Shown: positions 34,779 to 44,371, counted from the stretch's first letter. The stretch is 64,000 nucleotides of DNA from Saccharopolyspora phatthalungensis (GCF_014203395.1 NZ_JACHIW010000004.1:108817-172816); one strand, 5' to 3'. Translations and numbers: made by a program. The notes: generated by a model from the letters alone, not told the origin.

Positions 34779-36116
34779 TCAGCTTCGACGGCGCGCCTTT
34801 TCGAGCTGTCGACGGGTGAAAACGGTTCCGCTGGGCACTGTCTTCTTCGTCCACCGGGTCAGCTCGGTGTCAGCCGGTTTCTCCGGTTCGTCGATCGGCG
34901 CGGTGTTGATGTCGTCCAGGAGCCGTTCGACCAGCGGCGCGATCATCGATCCCAGATACCCCCACGCGACCCCGTATTCGCCGCCCGGGGCGGGGTAGAG
35001 GGTGCCGTCCTCGGTGCGCACCCACAGGCTCTGCCCACCGCAATCGACGATCAGCTCGACCAACGGTGTGGTCGCCGGCAACCGGCGCGGCAGTAAGGTC
35101 ACGTACTCGTCGACCTCGCCGTGATGGTCGACGAGCTCCATCACCGGTGCCCCGGTGGCGCGGTCGACGAGTCGACGGCTCACGCCGCGGTGCCGGCCGA
35201 TCGACAGCGCATAGCCGAACTTCGGGTCCGGCAGATAGACCGGAACCTCATCCAGCTGGTGGAGCCATTCGCCGAGCATCACGCACTCCTCGGCCCGGTA
35301 GCGCTCGACCGTGGCGAAGGGGAAGTACCGTTGCGCACCCCAGCGGCGGATGCACTCCACGACGCGTTCGGCCAGGGTGTCTTTGCGTTCCATGATCTCC
35401 GCGAACACCGCGCGGATCGCCTGCTCGTCGAGTTTCTCGGGCTCGGGAATGTCGACGGCCCGAGCGGCGATGGTCAGCTTGTCGGTTAGTTCGGGAAACG
35501 CCATCTCGTCCCCGAAACACTCCAGGGCGATCCGGCTGCCGCCCGCCGCGCTGCGGGCGGATTTGCGGTAGTAGTACGTGAGCACCCGGTGCACAGCGGA
35601 GTCGGCTGGATAGAGCGCGGCCAGTTCCAGCAGCGGAGTCAGATCCGGGCGTTGCCGCGGGACCGCGACGACGGTGGCGTTTCCCGGCCGCCATGCCTCG
35701 ATCAGCTCGCGGTGCCCAAGATCCCGCGGCCAGTACGGTGCGGGCTGCCCGATCGCGCGGGAGTAATAGCGCCACAGGCGGCCCCGGTCATCGCCGCGGA
35801 TCGACAGGTCGTACACGTCGGGGCCATCGGGTGCGTGGAAGCCCGTTTGCGCCGCTTCAAGCAAGCAGCGGGTATCGGGCTTGAAGTCCCGGACCCATTC
35901 CGGACGCGCGTGTCCCTGCTCCGCTGTGTCGTAGGCCACCGTGAGCACGCCGACGTTGGTCTCCCAGTTCAGGAACACGTAGCCCGGGATCTCCGCAAAG
36001 GACTCAGGACCGAGGAACACCGCCGGTTCGGTCGCCGCGGGCATGTCATCCAGTGAGATCAGCGGCGTCCGTTCCGGCTCGGGCCGGAGTGGGGTGGCCT
36101 CTCTGAACAACGGCAC
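34779..36116 (-). CDS. Hypothetical 445-residue soluble protein
   Basis: A long, well-biased frame starting GTG 36116 with AAGGAAAA upstream. The product is soluble and rich in Trp, Tyr and Arg (ESFAEIPGYVFLNWETNVGV; RPEWVRDFKPDTRCLLEAA; YWPRDLGHRELIEAW). The middle part is helical and contains RVLTYYYRKSARSAAGG and ECIRRWGAQRYFPFATVER. The C-terminal part contains VELIVDCGGQSLWVRTEDG. I see no known catalytic signature, signal peptide or membrane segment and do not recognise the family. It stands alone on the minus strand, convergent to the NrfD-like gene, so context gives no function. Confidence 0.65.
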   Translation of the reverse strand: MPLFREATPLRPEPERTPLISLDDMPAATEPAVFLGPESFAEIPGYVFLNWETNVGVLTVAYDTAEQGHARPEWVRDFKPDTRCLLEAAQTGFHAPDGPDVYDLSIRGDDRGRLWRYYSRAIGQPAPYWPRDLGHRELIEAWRPGNATVVAVPRQRPDLTPLLELAALYPADSAVHRVLTYYYRKSARSAAGGSRIALECFGDEMAFPELTDKLTIAARAVDIPEPEKLDEQAIRAVFAEIMERKDTLAERVVECIRRWGAQRYFPFATVERYRAEECVMLGEWLHQLDEVPVYLPDPKFGYALSIGRHRGVSRRLVDRATGAPVMELVDHHGEVDEYVTLLPRRLPATTPLVELIVDCGGQSLWVRTEDGTLYPAPGGEYGVAWGYLGSMIAPLVERLLDDINTAPIDEPEKPADTELTRWTKKTVPSGTVFTRRQLEKARRRS

Positions 36117-37254
36117 GGAGTTTTCCTTTCCCCTGAAATAGGCCCCGGCCGGGCGGCCGGAACGGTGGTGTCGAGTGCTTTGACGCTTGGGAGCGCTGAT
36201 TCGTTGCGGTCTGAAGCAACCATTAAGGGCCGCGTCCCGACCGGCGCGTCGCCTTGCCGCTCACCAGACTGCGATTTCTGCGCCGTGGCCGGATAGTCCT
36301 CGAACGGCGTGCTCATCCACGAAACCAACGGCGAAGCGCGCGAAAAGCGCACGGTGGAAGCCGCGACCCGAGGCGACGGAGGCGATCTCGTTTTCCGCTC
36401 GCCGTGCATTACTGGTATGGCGCCTGATCATGTCAGTGGGAGTAACTTTCTGGTCCGGCTGGGCGAGGCCGGGTTGGTCCTGTTGGTCATGAACACCGGA
36501 TTTCCGTTGGGAGATGGGGTGATCATCGCCTTTCTACCGCTGAATCGGGCCCATAGCACGCTGTTGCTCGTCACAGGTGTGCACCCCGTAGGCGCGGCGT
36601 CGCCGTCACGACGCTTGATCGGACCGAGAACAGGGTAGCCACAGGCAAGCCGGTCCAACCAGCGGCGTGTCCTTGATCAAGCCCGAACGGAGGAATGTCA
36701 AAGCCTTGGCCACGGCACGCCCGATCATGGCCATTGGCGCGCATTGCGTCCGGACCGACCAAACCGCCGTCACTCTCGGCGTAGACGATTCCGCCGAAGA
36801 GGTGCTTGCGACCACGAGCAGGTGTCCTAGCGCACTATGGACGTTCCCCGCACGACATCGCTTGCCGCAGCACGAAGCCCGCCCGGAAACACGAGCGCAC
36901 CGAGTCCTTTGGCGGCAACATGCCAAGCAGCGCCTGGTGTTGCGAGTGTCCTCGAAGGTCTTGAATGTCTAGTTTCCTGGTCCGCGCCTAAAGGTGGTGC
37001 GTTTCACCGACGATGCCGGGCAGTGACGCTCAAAGTGCCTCGTGTTGTTGAGAAATTGGCCGGGCAACAGCACGGGAGCGCGGGGAAAGTAGGGTACACC
37101 GTGTTAACGGATCCCGGTGCTCGTTTGAGCGCAATGCTTGCTGTGTCTAGGGAATCCCTGGGGCGGTAAGAACGCTCACGCAGGAGAACCCGTTTCGTAT
37201 CCGAAGCAAAACGAGCGAATCAGCCGCCACCATGTACGGATTCTGCTCTATTGA
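36117..37254. other. Gene-poor region at the edge of a rearranged zone
   Basis: About 1.1 kb with only short, mutually overlapping frames. None has a convincing domain. It leads into a start-less gene fragment at 37255 and the duplicated APH/XRE block, so it is probably eroded DNA. Confidence 0.4.
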
Positions 37255-37641
37255 GGACTTCCCGGACGTGATCGCTTCACACCTGAGGACGCGCAGGAGT
37301 TCTACCTTGTCGAGATCGACAGCGTTTATGGTTCAGGGCCGCCATATGGGCGACTGGCGGATGAAGACCCCATCATGCGGTGTTACGTGCAGGACCCGAC
37401 GCTGGAAGCCATCCGTGCCTTCGCGTCGGACGTCTGTGCCACTGACCTCGGGTGCCGACCGGTCGCCAAGCGAACCGAAACCGGGTTCGGCACGGACACG
37501 TACCTGCGGGACTCGACGGTGCGCGCGGCACGGGCCGCCAGGTCCGCCGCTGAAATCACCATTACCGTTGATGCGTGTTCTCCAAGGTGCCGGACTTGGC
37601 GGCGCGGCCGCTGTTTAGGGGATAGCGTGCCAGCGGGCTGA
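37255..37641 (+). pseudogene. Start-less fragment of an unknown gene
   Basis: After TGA at 37252-37254 an open frame reads GRDRFTPEDAQEFYLVEID, SVYGSGPPYGRLADEDPI, then PTLEAIRAFASDVCATDLGC. It looks like authentic protein for about 100 residues, then loses character before its stop, which overlaps the end of the convergent APH gene. There is no good start codon ahead of the conserved-looking part; the ATG at 37375 is internal. It is probably the middle of a truncated gene. Family unknown. Confidence 0.4.
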
Positions 37642-38523
37642 CCTGTCGCCGGTGCGCAGGGACCGGATGCGGTGGTGCAGTTCGGTGGCGGCGGCGGGTT
37701 TGCTGGGGGCGAGGCGGATGTAGGAGCCGAGGGAGTGCAGTTCGGTGATGTCGCGCAGCACGGGCCAGCCAGGCTGGTCGAGGATGTTGTAGCCGTAAGC
37801 GGTTAGGAATTGGGTCCGGTCCGCCTCAGGCTTGTGGAAGTGGTTGGGGACGGCGGTGAGCAGGTCCAGTTCGCGGGGGCCGATGCAGGTGTTGTCCCAG
37901 TCGATCAGGAGCCATTCGCCGTGGTCGTGAACCATGTTCTCGTTGTGTGCGTCGCCGTGGACGAGCCCTTCCCCTAATGGAAATTGGGTGGCGGTGAACG
38001 TGTCGAGCAGTGTCGTGGCCCGGTCGAGCAGCCAAGTATGGTCGGCTGCCGCCAGCGCCGGCTGCTGACGGTGCTGGTCGATCTCCAGCGATTCGGAGAG
38101 CCGTTGCAGTGGCTGATAGTGGGGCACGGGGAATGGCGGGGCAGGCAGCGCATGTAGCCGCCGCATGAGCACTGCCAGGTCGGTCAGCGAAGGAAGCGAG
38201 GTTGTGGCGCGGTGGGGCCAGAAGGTGGCGACCGCGCCGTTGGCGATTACTGGCTGCTGGCCGGGCATCGGTGGCAGCGCGACGGGTGCGGGTTGGGTCG
38301 CCAGCCAGCGGGTGGCCGTGATGGTGGTCTGTGCGCGGCGGCGGCGTACCGGGGTGTCGGGGGCCAGCCTGGCGACGATCTGCTCGTGTGGAAGGAGGTA
38401 GACGGCGTTGGAGCGGTGGTGGAGCAGGTGGGCGTCGGTGGGGTCGGCTCCGAAGATCTGGCAGGTGGCGTGCAGCGCGTCCAGGCCGGGCAGGCGGGTA
38501 TCTGGTGTTGTGGGCAGGCTCAT
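37615..38523 (-). CDS. APH-type phosphotransferase (choline/aminoglycoside kinase fold)
   Basis: A 302-residue kinase-fold protein. The catalytic loop is visible as GLVHGDAHNENMV near residue 190 (Asp base, Asn metal ligand), and the second metal motif as LLIDWDNTCIGPRELDL. The N-terminal lobe has the nucleotide-binding strands but a divergent lysine region (SNAVYLLPHEQIVARL). Its ATG overlaps the TGA of the upstream XRE regulator (ATGA), so the two are coupled. This XRE-TPR plus phosphotransferase pair recurs in actinomycetes. The substrate could be an antibiotic, choline-like compound or sugar; resistance should not be assumed. Confidence 0.85.
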   Translation of the reverse strand: MSLPTTPDTRLPGLDALHATCQIFGADPTDAHLLHHRSNAVYLLPHEQIVARLAPDTPVRRRRAQTTITATRWLATQPAPVALPPMPGQQPVIANGAVATFWPHRATTSLPSLTDLAVLMRRLHALPAPPFPVPHYQPLQRLSESLEIDQHRQQPALAAADHTWLLDRATTLLDTFTATQFPLGEGLVHGDAHNENMVHDHGEWLLIDWDNTCIGPRELDLLTAVPNHFHKPEADRTQFLTAYGYNILDQPGWPVLRDITELHSLGSYIRLAPSKPAAATELHHRIRSLRTGDRSARWHAIP

Positions 38524-39983
38524 GCCGCTGTGGTGAGCGCGGTGCGGATGTGTTCGCGCAACTCGGCAACCTCGGGTTTGCCGTGGTGTGGCGCGGCGAC
38601 GGTGTCCAGGACGCGCAGCCGGGCGTAGCCGCGGGTGAAGGACAGCCCGGTAATCGCGTTCACCGCGTCGTAGCCGGTGGCCACCGCGGCGTCGATGTCA
38701 CCGGCCTGGAACTGCACCGAGGCCAGCGGGGGCAGGGTCAAGGCGCGGGTGCGCTCATATTCCGCGCCGTACCCGGTTGCCGCGCTGGTCAGTTTCTCGA
38801 TGGCTTGCGGCGCGAATTCCGGGCGGGACAGCGACAACAGGTACAGGGAGTAGCCCTGTTGACCGGCGATCGCGACGTCGGTGACGAACTTAGTCCACGG
38901 CGGGGTCGCTGCCGGATCGGCGGCGGCGTAGGTTTCTAGGGCTTGCCCCAAGGCGCGATGGGTGGGCTCTGGCTCGCCGAGCGCGGCGCGGCAGCAGCCG
39001 AGAATCGCGGAAGTGTAGCCCTGGGTGACCGTGCTGACCGGGTGTTTGCGGTTGGCGGCGGTTGCCGACGCGAGTTGCACGAGGTGCAGTGCCTCACTTG
39101 CGCGTTCGAGGTGCAGCGCTTGGTGTGCCATGTTCAGGAGCACGTGAACTGTCAGGCCGGGAGCGTGGGGGTGGTCGTCGGCGCGGCGGGCGGTGTCCAA
39201 GGCGTAGGTCCACAGGCGGCGAGCGGCGTCGTGATCGTCGACATCGTATGCATGCCACCCGGCTATGCGGGCCAAGTTGGCGATGGCCACCAGCAGACGG
39301 GTCCGGATCTCCGGCGAGCAGGGCGCGTCCTCCAGCCGGCGCACCTGGTGCAGTTGTGTGAGGGCTGCGGCGCGGCATAGCCCACCGCCATGAGCCGTGG
39401 CTGAGCGGCGGAACCCTTCGGTGACCGCCTCGATGGCGTCGATGTCGGCCGCGCCGATACGGGACCGGGTTACCGGCTCGACCTGGCCGGGCAGCAACGA
39501 ACCCAGCCGGGCGAGTTCGGGATTCAGACTGGATCCCAACGTGGCGGCCGTGACCAGGGAGAGAAAGTCCCTGCGTTCCAACCAACTCACCTCCTTGTCA
39601 ATGACGTCACCCGTTACGGTATGGCTAGCGGGAAATCCGAGCAAGGAAGCCGGGATGCGCAGGACCGTGGCCAACCGAGCGGCCGTCCTGACGTTGATCA
39701 GCCGACGCTCGCCCCGCTCAACAGCGGAGATCCGGCCTTGGGACAAGCCGAGCAGGTCGGCGAGCTGGAGCTGTGTCAGACCTGTGTGCTGCCGCACGGC
39801 GGCGAAAACCGGGCCGAAGTCATAGTTTTCCAACGCGGCGCGCAGGTCCGCGTCCTCGTAAAAATCCTCCGGGATCGGCTTGCGGAACCCGGAGGCGCGA
39901 GCACAGGGTCCGCACAACGGATCATTCACGCCGGCACGCTGCACAGTGCCGCAGCACCGGCAGCGTTGTCCCGGACCATTCAT
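38520..39983 (-). CDS. XRE-family regulator with zinc ribbon and TPR-like region (copy 1)
   Basis: A 487-residue regulator. Residues 8-27 form a CxxC...CxxC zinc ribbon. Residues 58-115 form an XRE helix-turn-helix (TQLQLADLLGLSQGRISAVE, with RGERR). From about 150 on it is an all-helical TPR-like region typical of signal-binding regulators (BldD-/RRNPP-like architecture). Start ATG 39983. It is coupled to the APH gene downstream and has a promoter candidate at 40081-40111. A second, very similar full-length copy lies at 40405-41868; the whole block including upstream DNA has been duplicated. A peptide or small-molecule-sensing role is inferred from architecture only. Confidence 0.9.
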   Translation of the reverse strand: MNGPGQRCRCCGTVQRAGVNDPLCGPCARASGFRKPIPEDFYEDADLRAALENYDFGPVFAAVRQHTGLTQLQLADLLGLSQGRISAVERGERRLINVRTAARLATVLRIPASLLGFPASHTVTGDVIDKEVSWLERRDFLSLVTAATLGSSLNPELARLGSLLPGQVEPVTRSRIGAADIDAIEAVTEGFRRSATAHGGGLCRAAALTQLHQVRRLEDAPCSPEIRTRLLVAIANLARIAGWHAYDVDDHDAARRLWTYALDTARRADDHPHAPGLTVHVLLNMAHQALHLERASEALHLVQLASATAANRKHPVSTVTQGYTSAILGCCRAALGEPEPTHRALGQALETYAAADPAATPPWTKFVTDVAIAGQQGYSLYLLSLSRPEFAPQAIEKLTSAATGYGAEYERTRALTLPPLASVQFQAGDIDAAVATGYDAVNAITGLSFTRGYARLRVLDTVAAPHHGKPEVAELREHIRTALTTAA

Positions 39984-40080
39984 GGCTTGCCTTCCATTGA
40001 CGGGCGGGTGCTCGTCCGGGGGTCACGGCGTTACGCCCGTTCAATCGAGGTGTGCCGTGCACCACCGTAGCGGTCGATCA

Positions 40081-40111
40081 TATTTAGGCGCGGCGGTCAC
40101 CGCGTTGTCAA
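40081..40111 (-). promoter_or_regulatory. Promoter of XRE copy 1 with palindromic spacer
   Basis: On the minus strand TTGACA (40111-40106) and TAAATA (40086-40081) are separated by 19 bases. The spacer contains the 6-bp inverted repeat GCGCGG-TGACCG-CCGCGC, ideally placed as an autoregulatory operator. The element is conserved in the second copy. Confidence 0.5.
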
Positions 40112-40265
40112 TCCCCATTGGGGTTAGCACCGTTGGGGATTGGAGACGTCGGCGCGGATGGCGACGATGATCGCTATGGCACAGCGTTGAGCCGGCTGCG
40201 GCAGAGGCTCTGGCCCAGTCTCTGGGGCCGGTGGAGTTCCCATGTGGACACATGGTCTTCGCCGA

Positions 40266-40408
40266 AAGGTCGGCCAGCGAAGGAAGCGAGGAAGTGGCGC
40301 GGTGGGGCCAGAAGGTGGCGACCGCGCCGTTGGCGATTACTGGCGGCAGGTGGCGTGCAGCGCGTCCAGGCCGGGCAGGCGGGTATCTGGTGTTGTGGGC
40401 AGGCTCAT
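40266..40408 (-). pseudogene. APH gene remnant left by the block duplication
   Basis: Minus strand from the ATG at 40408 (overlapping the XRE copy 2 stop, as in copy 1): the first ~20 codons match the APH at 38523. An internal deletion then joins bases equivalent to about 38460 and 38255, giving an immediate TAA. The fragment ends near 40266 where Crp-like sequence begins. About 75 percent of the gene is missing. Confidence 0.85.
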
Positions 40409-41868
40409 GCCGTTGTGGTGAGCGCGGTGCGGATGTGTTGGCGCAGCTCGGCGACTTCGGGTTTGCCGTGGTGTGGCGCGGCGACGGTGTCCAGGACGCG
40501 CAGCCGGGCGTAGCCACGGGTGGAGGACAGTCCGGTGATCGCGTTCACCGCGTCGTAGCCGGTGGCCACCGCGGCGTCGATATCACCGGCCTGGAACTGC
40601 ACCGAGGCCAGCGGGGGCAGGGTCACCGCGCGGGTAAGCTCGTATTCCGCGCCGTATCTGGTGGTTGAGCTGGTCAGTTTCTCGATGGCCTCGGGTGCGA
40701 ACTCCGGGCGGGACAGCGACAGCAGGTACAGGGAGTAGCCCTGTTGGCCGGTGATCTCGGCGTCGGTGACGAACTTTGTCCACGGCGGTGTGGTGGCCGG
40801 ATCGGCGGCGGCGTAGGTCTCTTGGGCTTGCCCGATGGCGCGGCGGGTGGGCTCTGGCTCGCCGAGCGCTGCGCGGCACCAGCCAAGGACCGAGGAAGTG
40901 TAGCCCTGGGTGATCGTGTTGACCGGGTGTTTGCGGTAGGCTGCGGTCGCCGACGCGAGCTGCACCACGCGCAGTGCCTCCTCTGCGCGTTCGAGGTGCA
41001 TTGCTTGGTGTGCCATATCCAAGAGCACGTGAACTGTCAGGCCGGGAGCGTGGGGGTGGTCGTCGGCGCGGCGGGCGGTGTCCAAGGCGTAGGTCCACAG
41101 GCGGCGAGCGGCGTCGTGATCGTCGACATCGTATGCATGCCACCCGGCTATGCGGGCCAGGTTGGCGAGGGCCACCAGCAGCCGGGTGCGGATCTCCGGC
41201 GTGCAGAGGGCGTCTTCCAAGCGGCGTACCTGGTGCAGTTGCGCAGTGGCGGCCGCGCGGCACAGCCCACCGCCATGAGCTGTGGTTGAGCGGCGGAACC
41301 CTTCGGTGACCGCCTCGATGGCGTCGATGTCGGCCGCGCCGATACGGGGCCGGGTTACCGGCTCGACCTGGCCGGGCAGCAACGAACCCAGCCGGGCGAG
41401 TTCGGGATTCAGACTGGATCCCAACGTGGCGGCTGTGACCAGGGAGAGAAAGTCCCTGCGTTCCAACCAACTCACCTCCTTGTCAGTGATGTCACCCGTT
41501 ACGGTATGGCCGGTGGGAAATCCGAGCAAGGAAGCCGGAATGCGCAAGACCGTGGCCAACCGAGCGGCCGTCCTGACGTGGGTCAGCCGACGCTCGCCCC
41601 GCTCGACAGCAGAGACCCGGGATTGAGACAGGCCCAGTAGGTCGGCGAGTTGCAGTTGCGAGAGCCCGGTTTGCTGCCGCACGGCCGCGAATACCGGGCC
41701 GAAGTCATAGGTTTTCAACGCGTTGTGCAGGTCCGCATCCTCGTAAAAATCCTCCGGGATCGGCTTGCGGAACCCGGAGGCGCGAGCACAGGGTTCGCAC
41801 AACGCGTCATTCACGCCGACACGCAGCACAGTGCCACAGCACCGGCAGCGTTGTCCCGGACCATTCAT
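40405..41868 (-). CDS. XRE-family regulator with zinc ribbon and TPR-like region (copy 2)
   Basis: A 487-residue paralogue of the protein encoded at 38520-39983, with identical length and architecture: CxxC pair at the N-terminus, helix-turn-helix (SQLQLADLLGLSQSRVSAVE) near 60-115, helical C-terminal region. Substitutions are scattered, so both copies remain open and probably functional. Its former APH partner is reduced to a stub just downstream, leaving this regulator without its coupled enzyme. The upstream region repeats the promoter and palindromic spacer of copy 1 (41965-41995). The two proteins may compete for the same operator or heterodimerise. Confidence 0.88.
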   Translation of the reverse strand: MNGPGQRCRCCGTVLRVGVNDALCEPCARASGFRKPIPEDFYEDADLHNALKTYDFGPVFAAVRQQTGLSQLQLADLLGLSQSRVSAVERGERRLTHVRTAARLATVLRIPASLLGFPTGHTVTGDITDKEVSWLERRDFLSLVTAATLGSSLNPELARLGSLLPGQVEPVTRPRIGAADIDAIEAVTEGFRRSTTAHGGGLCRAAATAQLHQVRRLEDALCTPEIRTRLLVALANLARIAGWHAYDVDDHDAARRLWTYALDTARRADDHPHAPGLTVHVLLDMAHQAMHLERAEEALRVVQLASATAAYRKHPVNTITQGYTSSVLGWCRAALGEPEPTRRAIGQAQETYAAADPATTPPWTKFVTDAEITGQQGYSLYLLSLSRPEFAPEAIEKLTSSTTRYGAEYELTRAVTLPPLASVQFQAGDIDAAVATGYDAVNAITGLSSTRGYARLRVLDTVAAPHHGKPEVAELRQHIRTALTTTA

Positions 41869-41964
41869 GGCTCACCTTCCAACGACGGACGGGTGCTCGT
41901 CCGGGGCCACGGCGTTACGCCCGTTCGGTCGAGGTGTGCCGTGCACCACTACAGCGGTCGATCA

Positions 41965-41995
41965 TATTTAGGCGCGGCGGTCACCGCGCTGTAAA
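41965..41995 (-). promoter_or_regulatory. Promoter of XRE copy 2 with palindromic spacer
   Basis: Minus strand TTTACA (41995-41990) and TAAATA (41970-41965), with the same GCGCGG-TGACCG-CCGCGC inverted repeat between them as in copy 1. Conservation of the palindrome while the -35 has changed supports a functional operator. Confidence 0.5.
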
Positions 41996-42084
41996 GCCCC
42001 ATTGGGGCTAGCACCGTTGGGGATTGGAGACGTCGGCGCGGATGGCGACGATGATCGCTATGGCACAGCGTTGAGCCGGCTGCG

Positions 42085-42246
42085 GCAGAGGCTCTGGCCC
42101 AGTCTCTGGGGCCGGTGGAGTTCCCATGTGGACACATGGTCTTCGCCGAGGGTGAGCCGGGCGGCCGGCTTTACCTCATTCAGTCGGGCAAGGTGAAGCT
42201 GGAGTGCAAAGCCCGGGATGACAGGAAGAACCTGCTGGCGCAGGGG
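42085..42246 (+). pseudogene. Crp-like cyclic-nucleotide-binding domain fragment
   Basis: A plus-strand frame reads VEPAAAEALAQSLGPVEF, PCGHMVFAEGEPGGRLYLI and QSGKVKLECKARDD. This is the beta-barrel start of a Crp/Fnr cyclic-nucleotide-binding domain (EGxPGxxLYLIxSGxVKL). It stops abruptly at the 41-bp dispersed repeat at 42247, before the cAMP pocket and the DNA-binding domain. A shorter copy of the same fragment occurs at about 40200-40265, where it joins the APH remnant. It was therefore already truncated, or was cut, when the block duplicated. Confidence 0.7.
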
Positions 42247-42287
42247 CCGCTACCCGCACCGATACGCAAACCACTTTTGAAGCACTC
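42247..42287. repeat. 41-bp dispersed repeat, copy B
   Basis: 38 of 41 bases are identical to 21232-21272. It forms the exact end of the truncated Crp-like fragment on its left and lies six bases beyond the stop of the minus-strand gene at 42293 on its right. Confidence 0.7.
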
Positions 42288-42292
42288 TCCAT

Positions 42293-42688
42293 CTAGAGCG
42301 TTAGGGATGCCCAGCCGCCGCCTTGGGCCAGCAGGGTCTGCACGCCCAGGACGTGGTCGGTGAAGCCGGCGAGGTCGCTGTGCAGCAGCGCGGCGCGCTC
42401 GCTGTCGAGCGGTGCGGTGTCGTCGTGCCACAGCTCGCACGTCCAGCTCGCGGCCGGGTACATGGACCGCAGGAGCGCGGCGACCTCGGCAGAGTCGGAT
42501 CCGCCGGCGGCGAGGTAGTCGCACAGGATCTCGTCGCATGTCGCCATCAATTCCCGCAGTCCCCGCACCGCTTCGGCAGGGCTGCCGTTCCAGTCGGCGG
42601 GAGGCCGGGCGGACGAGCTGACCGCTAGCCACAATCGCCACCCCGCGATCAGCTCCTCGTGGTCCCGTGGTGTCCACTGCCCGTCCAT
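42293..42688 (-). CDS. Small hypothetical protein
   Basis: A 131-residue soluble protein, ATG 42688. It is Trp-rich and helical (WTPRDHEELIAGWRLWLA; LRELMATCDEILCDYLAAG; YPAASWTCELWHDD; DHVLGVQTLLAQGGGWASL). Normal codon bias and a compact globular pattern support coding. I do not recognise a family and the surrounding genes are fragments, so no role is proposed. Confidence 0.6.
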   Translation of the reverse strand: MDGQWTPRDHEELIAGWRLWLAVSSSARPPADWNGSPAEAVRGLRELMATCDEILCDYLAAGGSDSAEVAALLRSMYPAASWTCELWHDDTAPLDSERAALLHSDLAGFTDHVLGVQTLLAQGGGWASLTL

Positions 42689-42758
42689 ACCCCGAGTGTG
42701 CGCCTGTTCGGGCCTTCCTGATCGATGGCGTTGCTCACTCCCGCGGCTGCCGCCGTGG

Positions 42759-43007
<249 letters not shown>

Positions 43008-43946
43008 TCACCGCGCCAGCGAGGCCATGTGGTTGGGCAGCCACACCTCGCCGCGAGCGGGTGGCGTGAAGGACTGGCGAAGGTGCGTGACGAACTCGCG
43101 CAGCCCCGGGTGCTGGTTGCCGGTGTGCCACACGACCGACCACGGGTAGACCGGCGTCGGGCCGGCCAGGGGGATGCGCGCCAGCCGCTGCGGCCACGCC
43201 GCGCGCGTCCTGTCGCCGAAGAACGTGAGCATCGACCGCGAGTCCGCGATGCTGTCCAGCAGTGACTCGGTGCCGAAGTTCGGCCCGGTCGAGTCGATAT
43301 CGAGCGTGAACGCGTGGGCGAAGTCCTCGTAGAATTCGGCCCACTCGCTGCCGCTGACGATGCCGGGAACCCATGCCTTGAACGGCCGGAGAACACCCGG
43401 TTGGACCGAGGTCCGTCCCGCCAGGGGATGCTGATCGCTCACCACGATCTGCATCGGCTCGAAGTATGCGAACGCCTGTGCGAGTTGCGGGTCGATCCGG
43501 TTCACGGGCTGGCGCAGGTAGCGCAGCCCGGCGTCGATCTCGCCGTCGAGCAACCCGCGGATCACCTCGTCCGCGCCGCCGGTTGTGGTCACGATCTCGA
43601 TGTCGATCGCCTTGTTGGCGCGGTAGAAGTCGCGCAGTATCTCGGCCGGCGCCAGACGGCGGCTCAGCACGTCGACCCGCAGCGGTCGGGACTCCCGCCG
43701 GACCGATTCCACGGCCTGGTCGACCGCCAGCAGTACCGCCTTGGCCCGGGGCAGGAAGCGCTGCCCGTCCGCGGTCAACACGGCGCCGGAAGCGACGCGT
43801 TCGAACAAGGCGGCGCCCAGGAACGACTCCAGTGCGGCGATCCGTTTGGACACGGCCTGCTGGGTGACGCCGAGCTGGTCGCCGGCGATGCTGAACTGTC
43901 CCTTCTCTGCGACGGCGACAAACGCCCGCACGGCTGCGAAGTTCAT
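43008..43946 (-). CDS. LysR-family transcriptional regulator
   Basis: A 312-residue LTTR. The N-terminal winged helix is clear (FAAVRAFVAVAEKGQFSIAG, then LGVTQQAVSKRIAALE). It is followed by the linker helix and a periplasmic-binding-like effector domain (PLRVDVLSRRLAPAEILRDF; GLLDGEIDAGLRYL). ATG 43946 fits the family start. Its expected divergent target is absent: upstream lies 425 bases of non-coding DNA and a broken condensation-like gene; downstream is the SDR remnant. It may be an orphan left after deletion of its regulon. Confidence 0.92.
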   Translation of the reverse strand: MNFAAVRAFVAVAEKGQFSIAGDQLGVTQQAVSKRIAALESFLGAALFERVASGAVLTADGQRFLPRAKAVLLAVDQAVESVRRESRPLRVDVLSRRLAPAEILRDFYRANKAIDIEIVTTTGGADEVIRGLLDGEIDAGLRYLRQPVNRIDPQLAQAFAYFEPMQIVVSDQHPLAGRTSVQPGVLRPFKAWVPGIVSGSEWAEFYEDFAHAFTLDIDSTGPNFGTESLLDSIADSRSMLTFFGDRTRAAWPQRLARIPLAGPTPVYPWSVVWHTGNQHPGLREFVTHLRQSFTPPARGEVWLPNHMASLAR

Positions 43947-44371
43947 GCCGCGGACGATAGCAGTTGCACAATGTTTCGATTCTTCAGTCATAAGGCGGCC
44001 GGTTGATCGACGGTGGTGCCTTGAGCGGTAAAACTGCGCGACGACATCGGCTGCCTCGCCGCGTCGACAAACGGGATGGACGAGCTGAGGGCACGTCCGG
44101 CTTGCGGCGCCGAACCTCGACACCTGATAGTGCCCGGAGCACCGCATTGCGGAATGAGAAGGGACGATTGACCTCGCGACCGGTCCGGCCGACGTAGCTG
44201 CCGACCTTCCCGGCTTCCCGCTGCGGGCGAGGCCGACGAGACCGCATTCCGCTCCCGAATCAAAGGCGTGAGCCCGCACGGTGGCGCTCGCTCGGAAAAG
44301 AATAGGTCGCAGGTTGCTCCGATCGGCGGAATTTCGGTGGATCGCCGGGGGAGTTCTGTGCCCGCCGGGGC
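43947..44371. other. Intergenic region between the LysR gene and a pseudogene
   Basis: About 425 bases with no recognised gene. Some of it should be the LysR promoter region. Confidence 0.35.

Noticed and set aside
37615..38523. Aminoglycoside resistance gene
   Set aside because: Only the general APH fold is supported; coupling to an XRE-TPR regulator is common in actinomycetes without resistance, and no substrate residue can be assigned.
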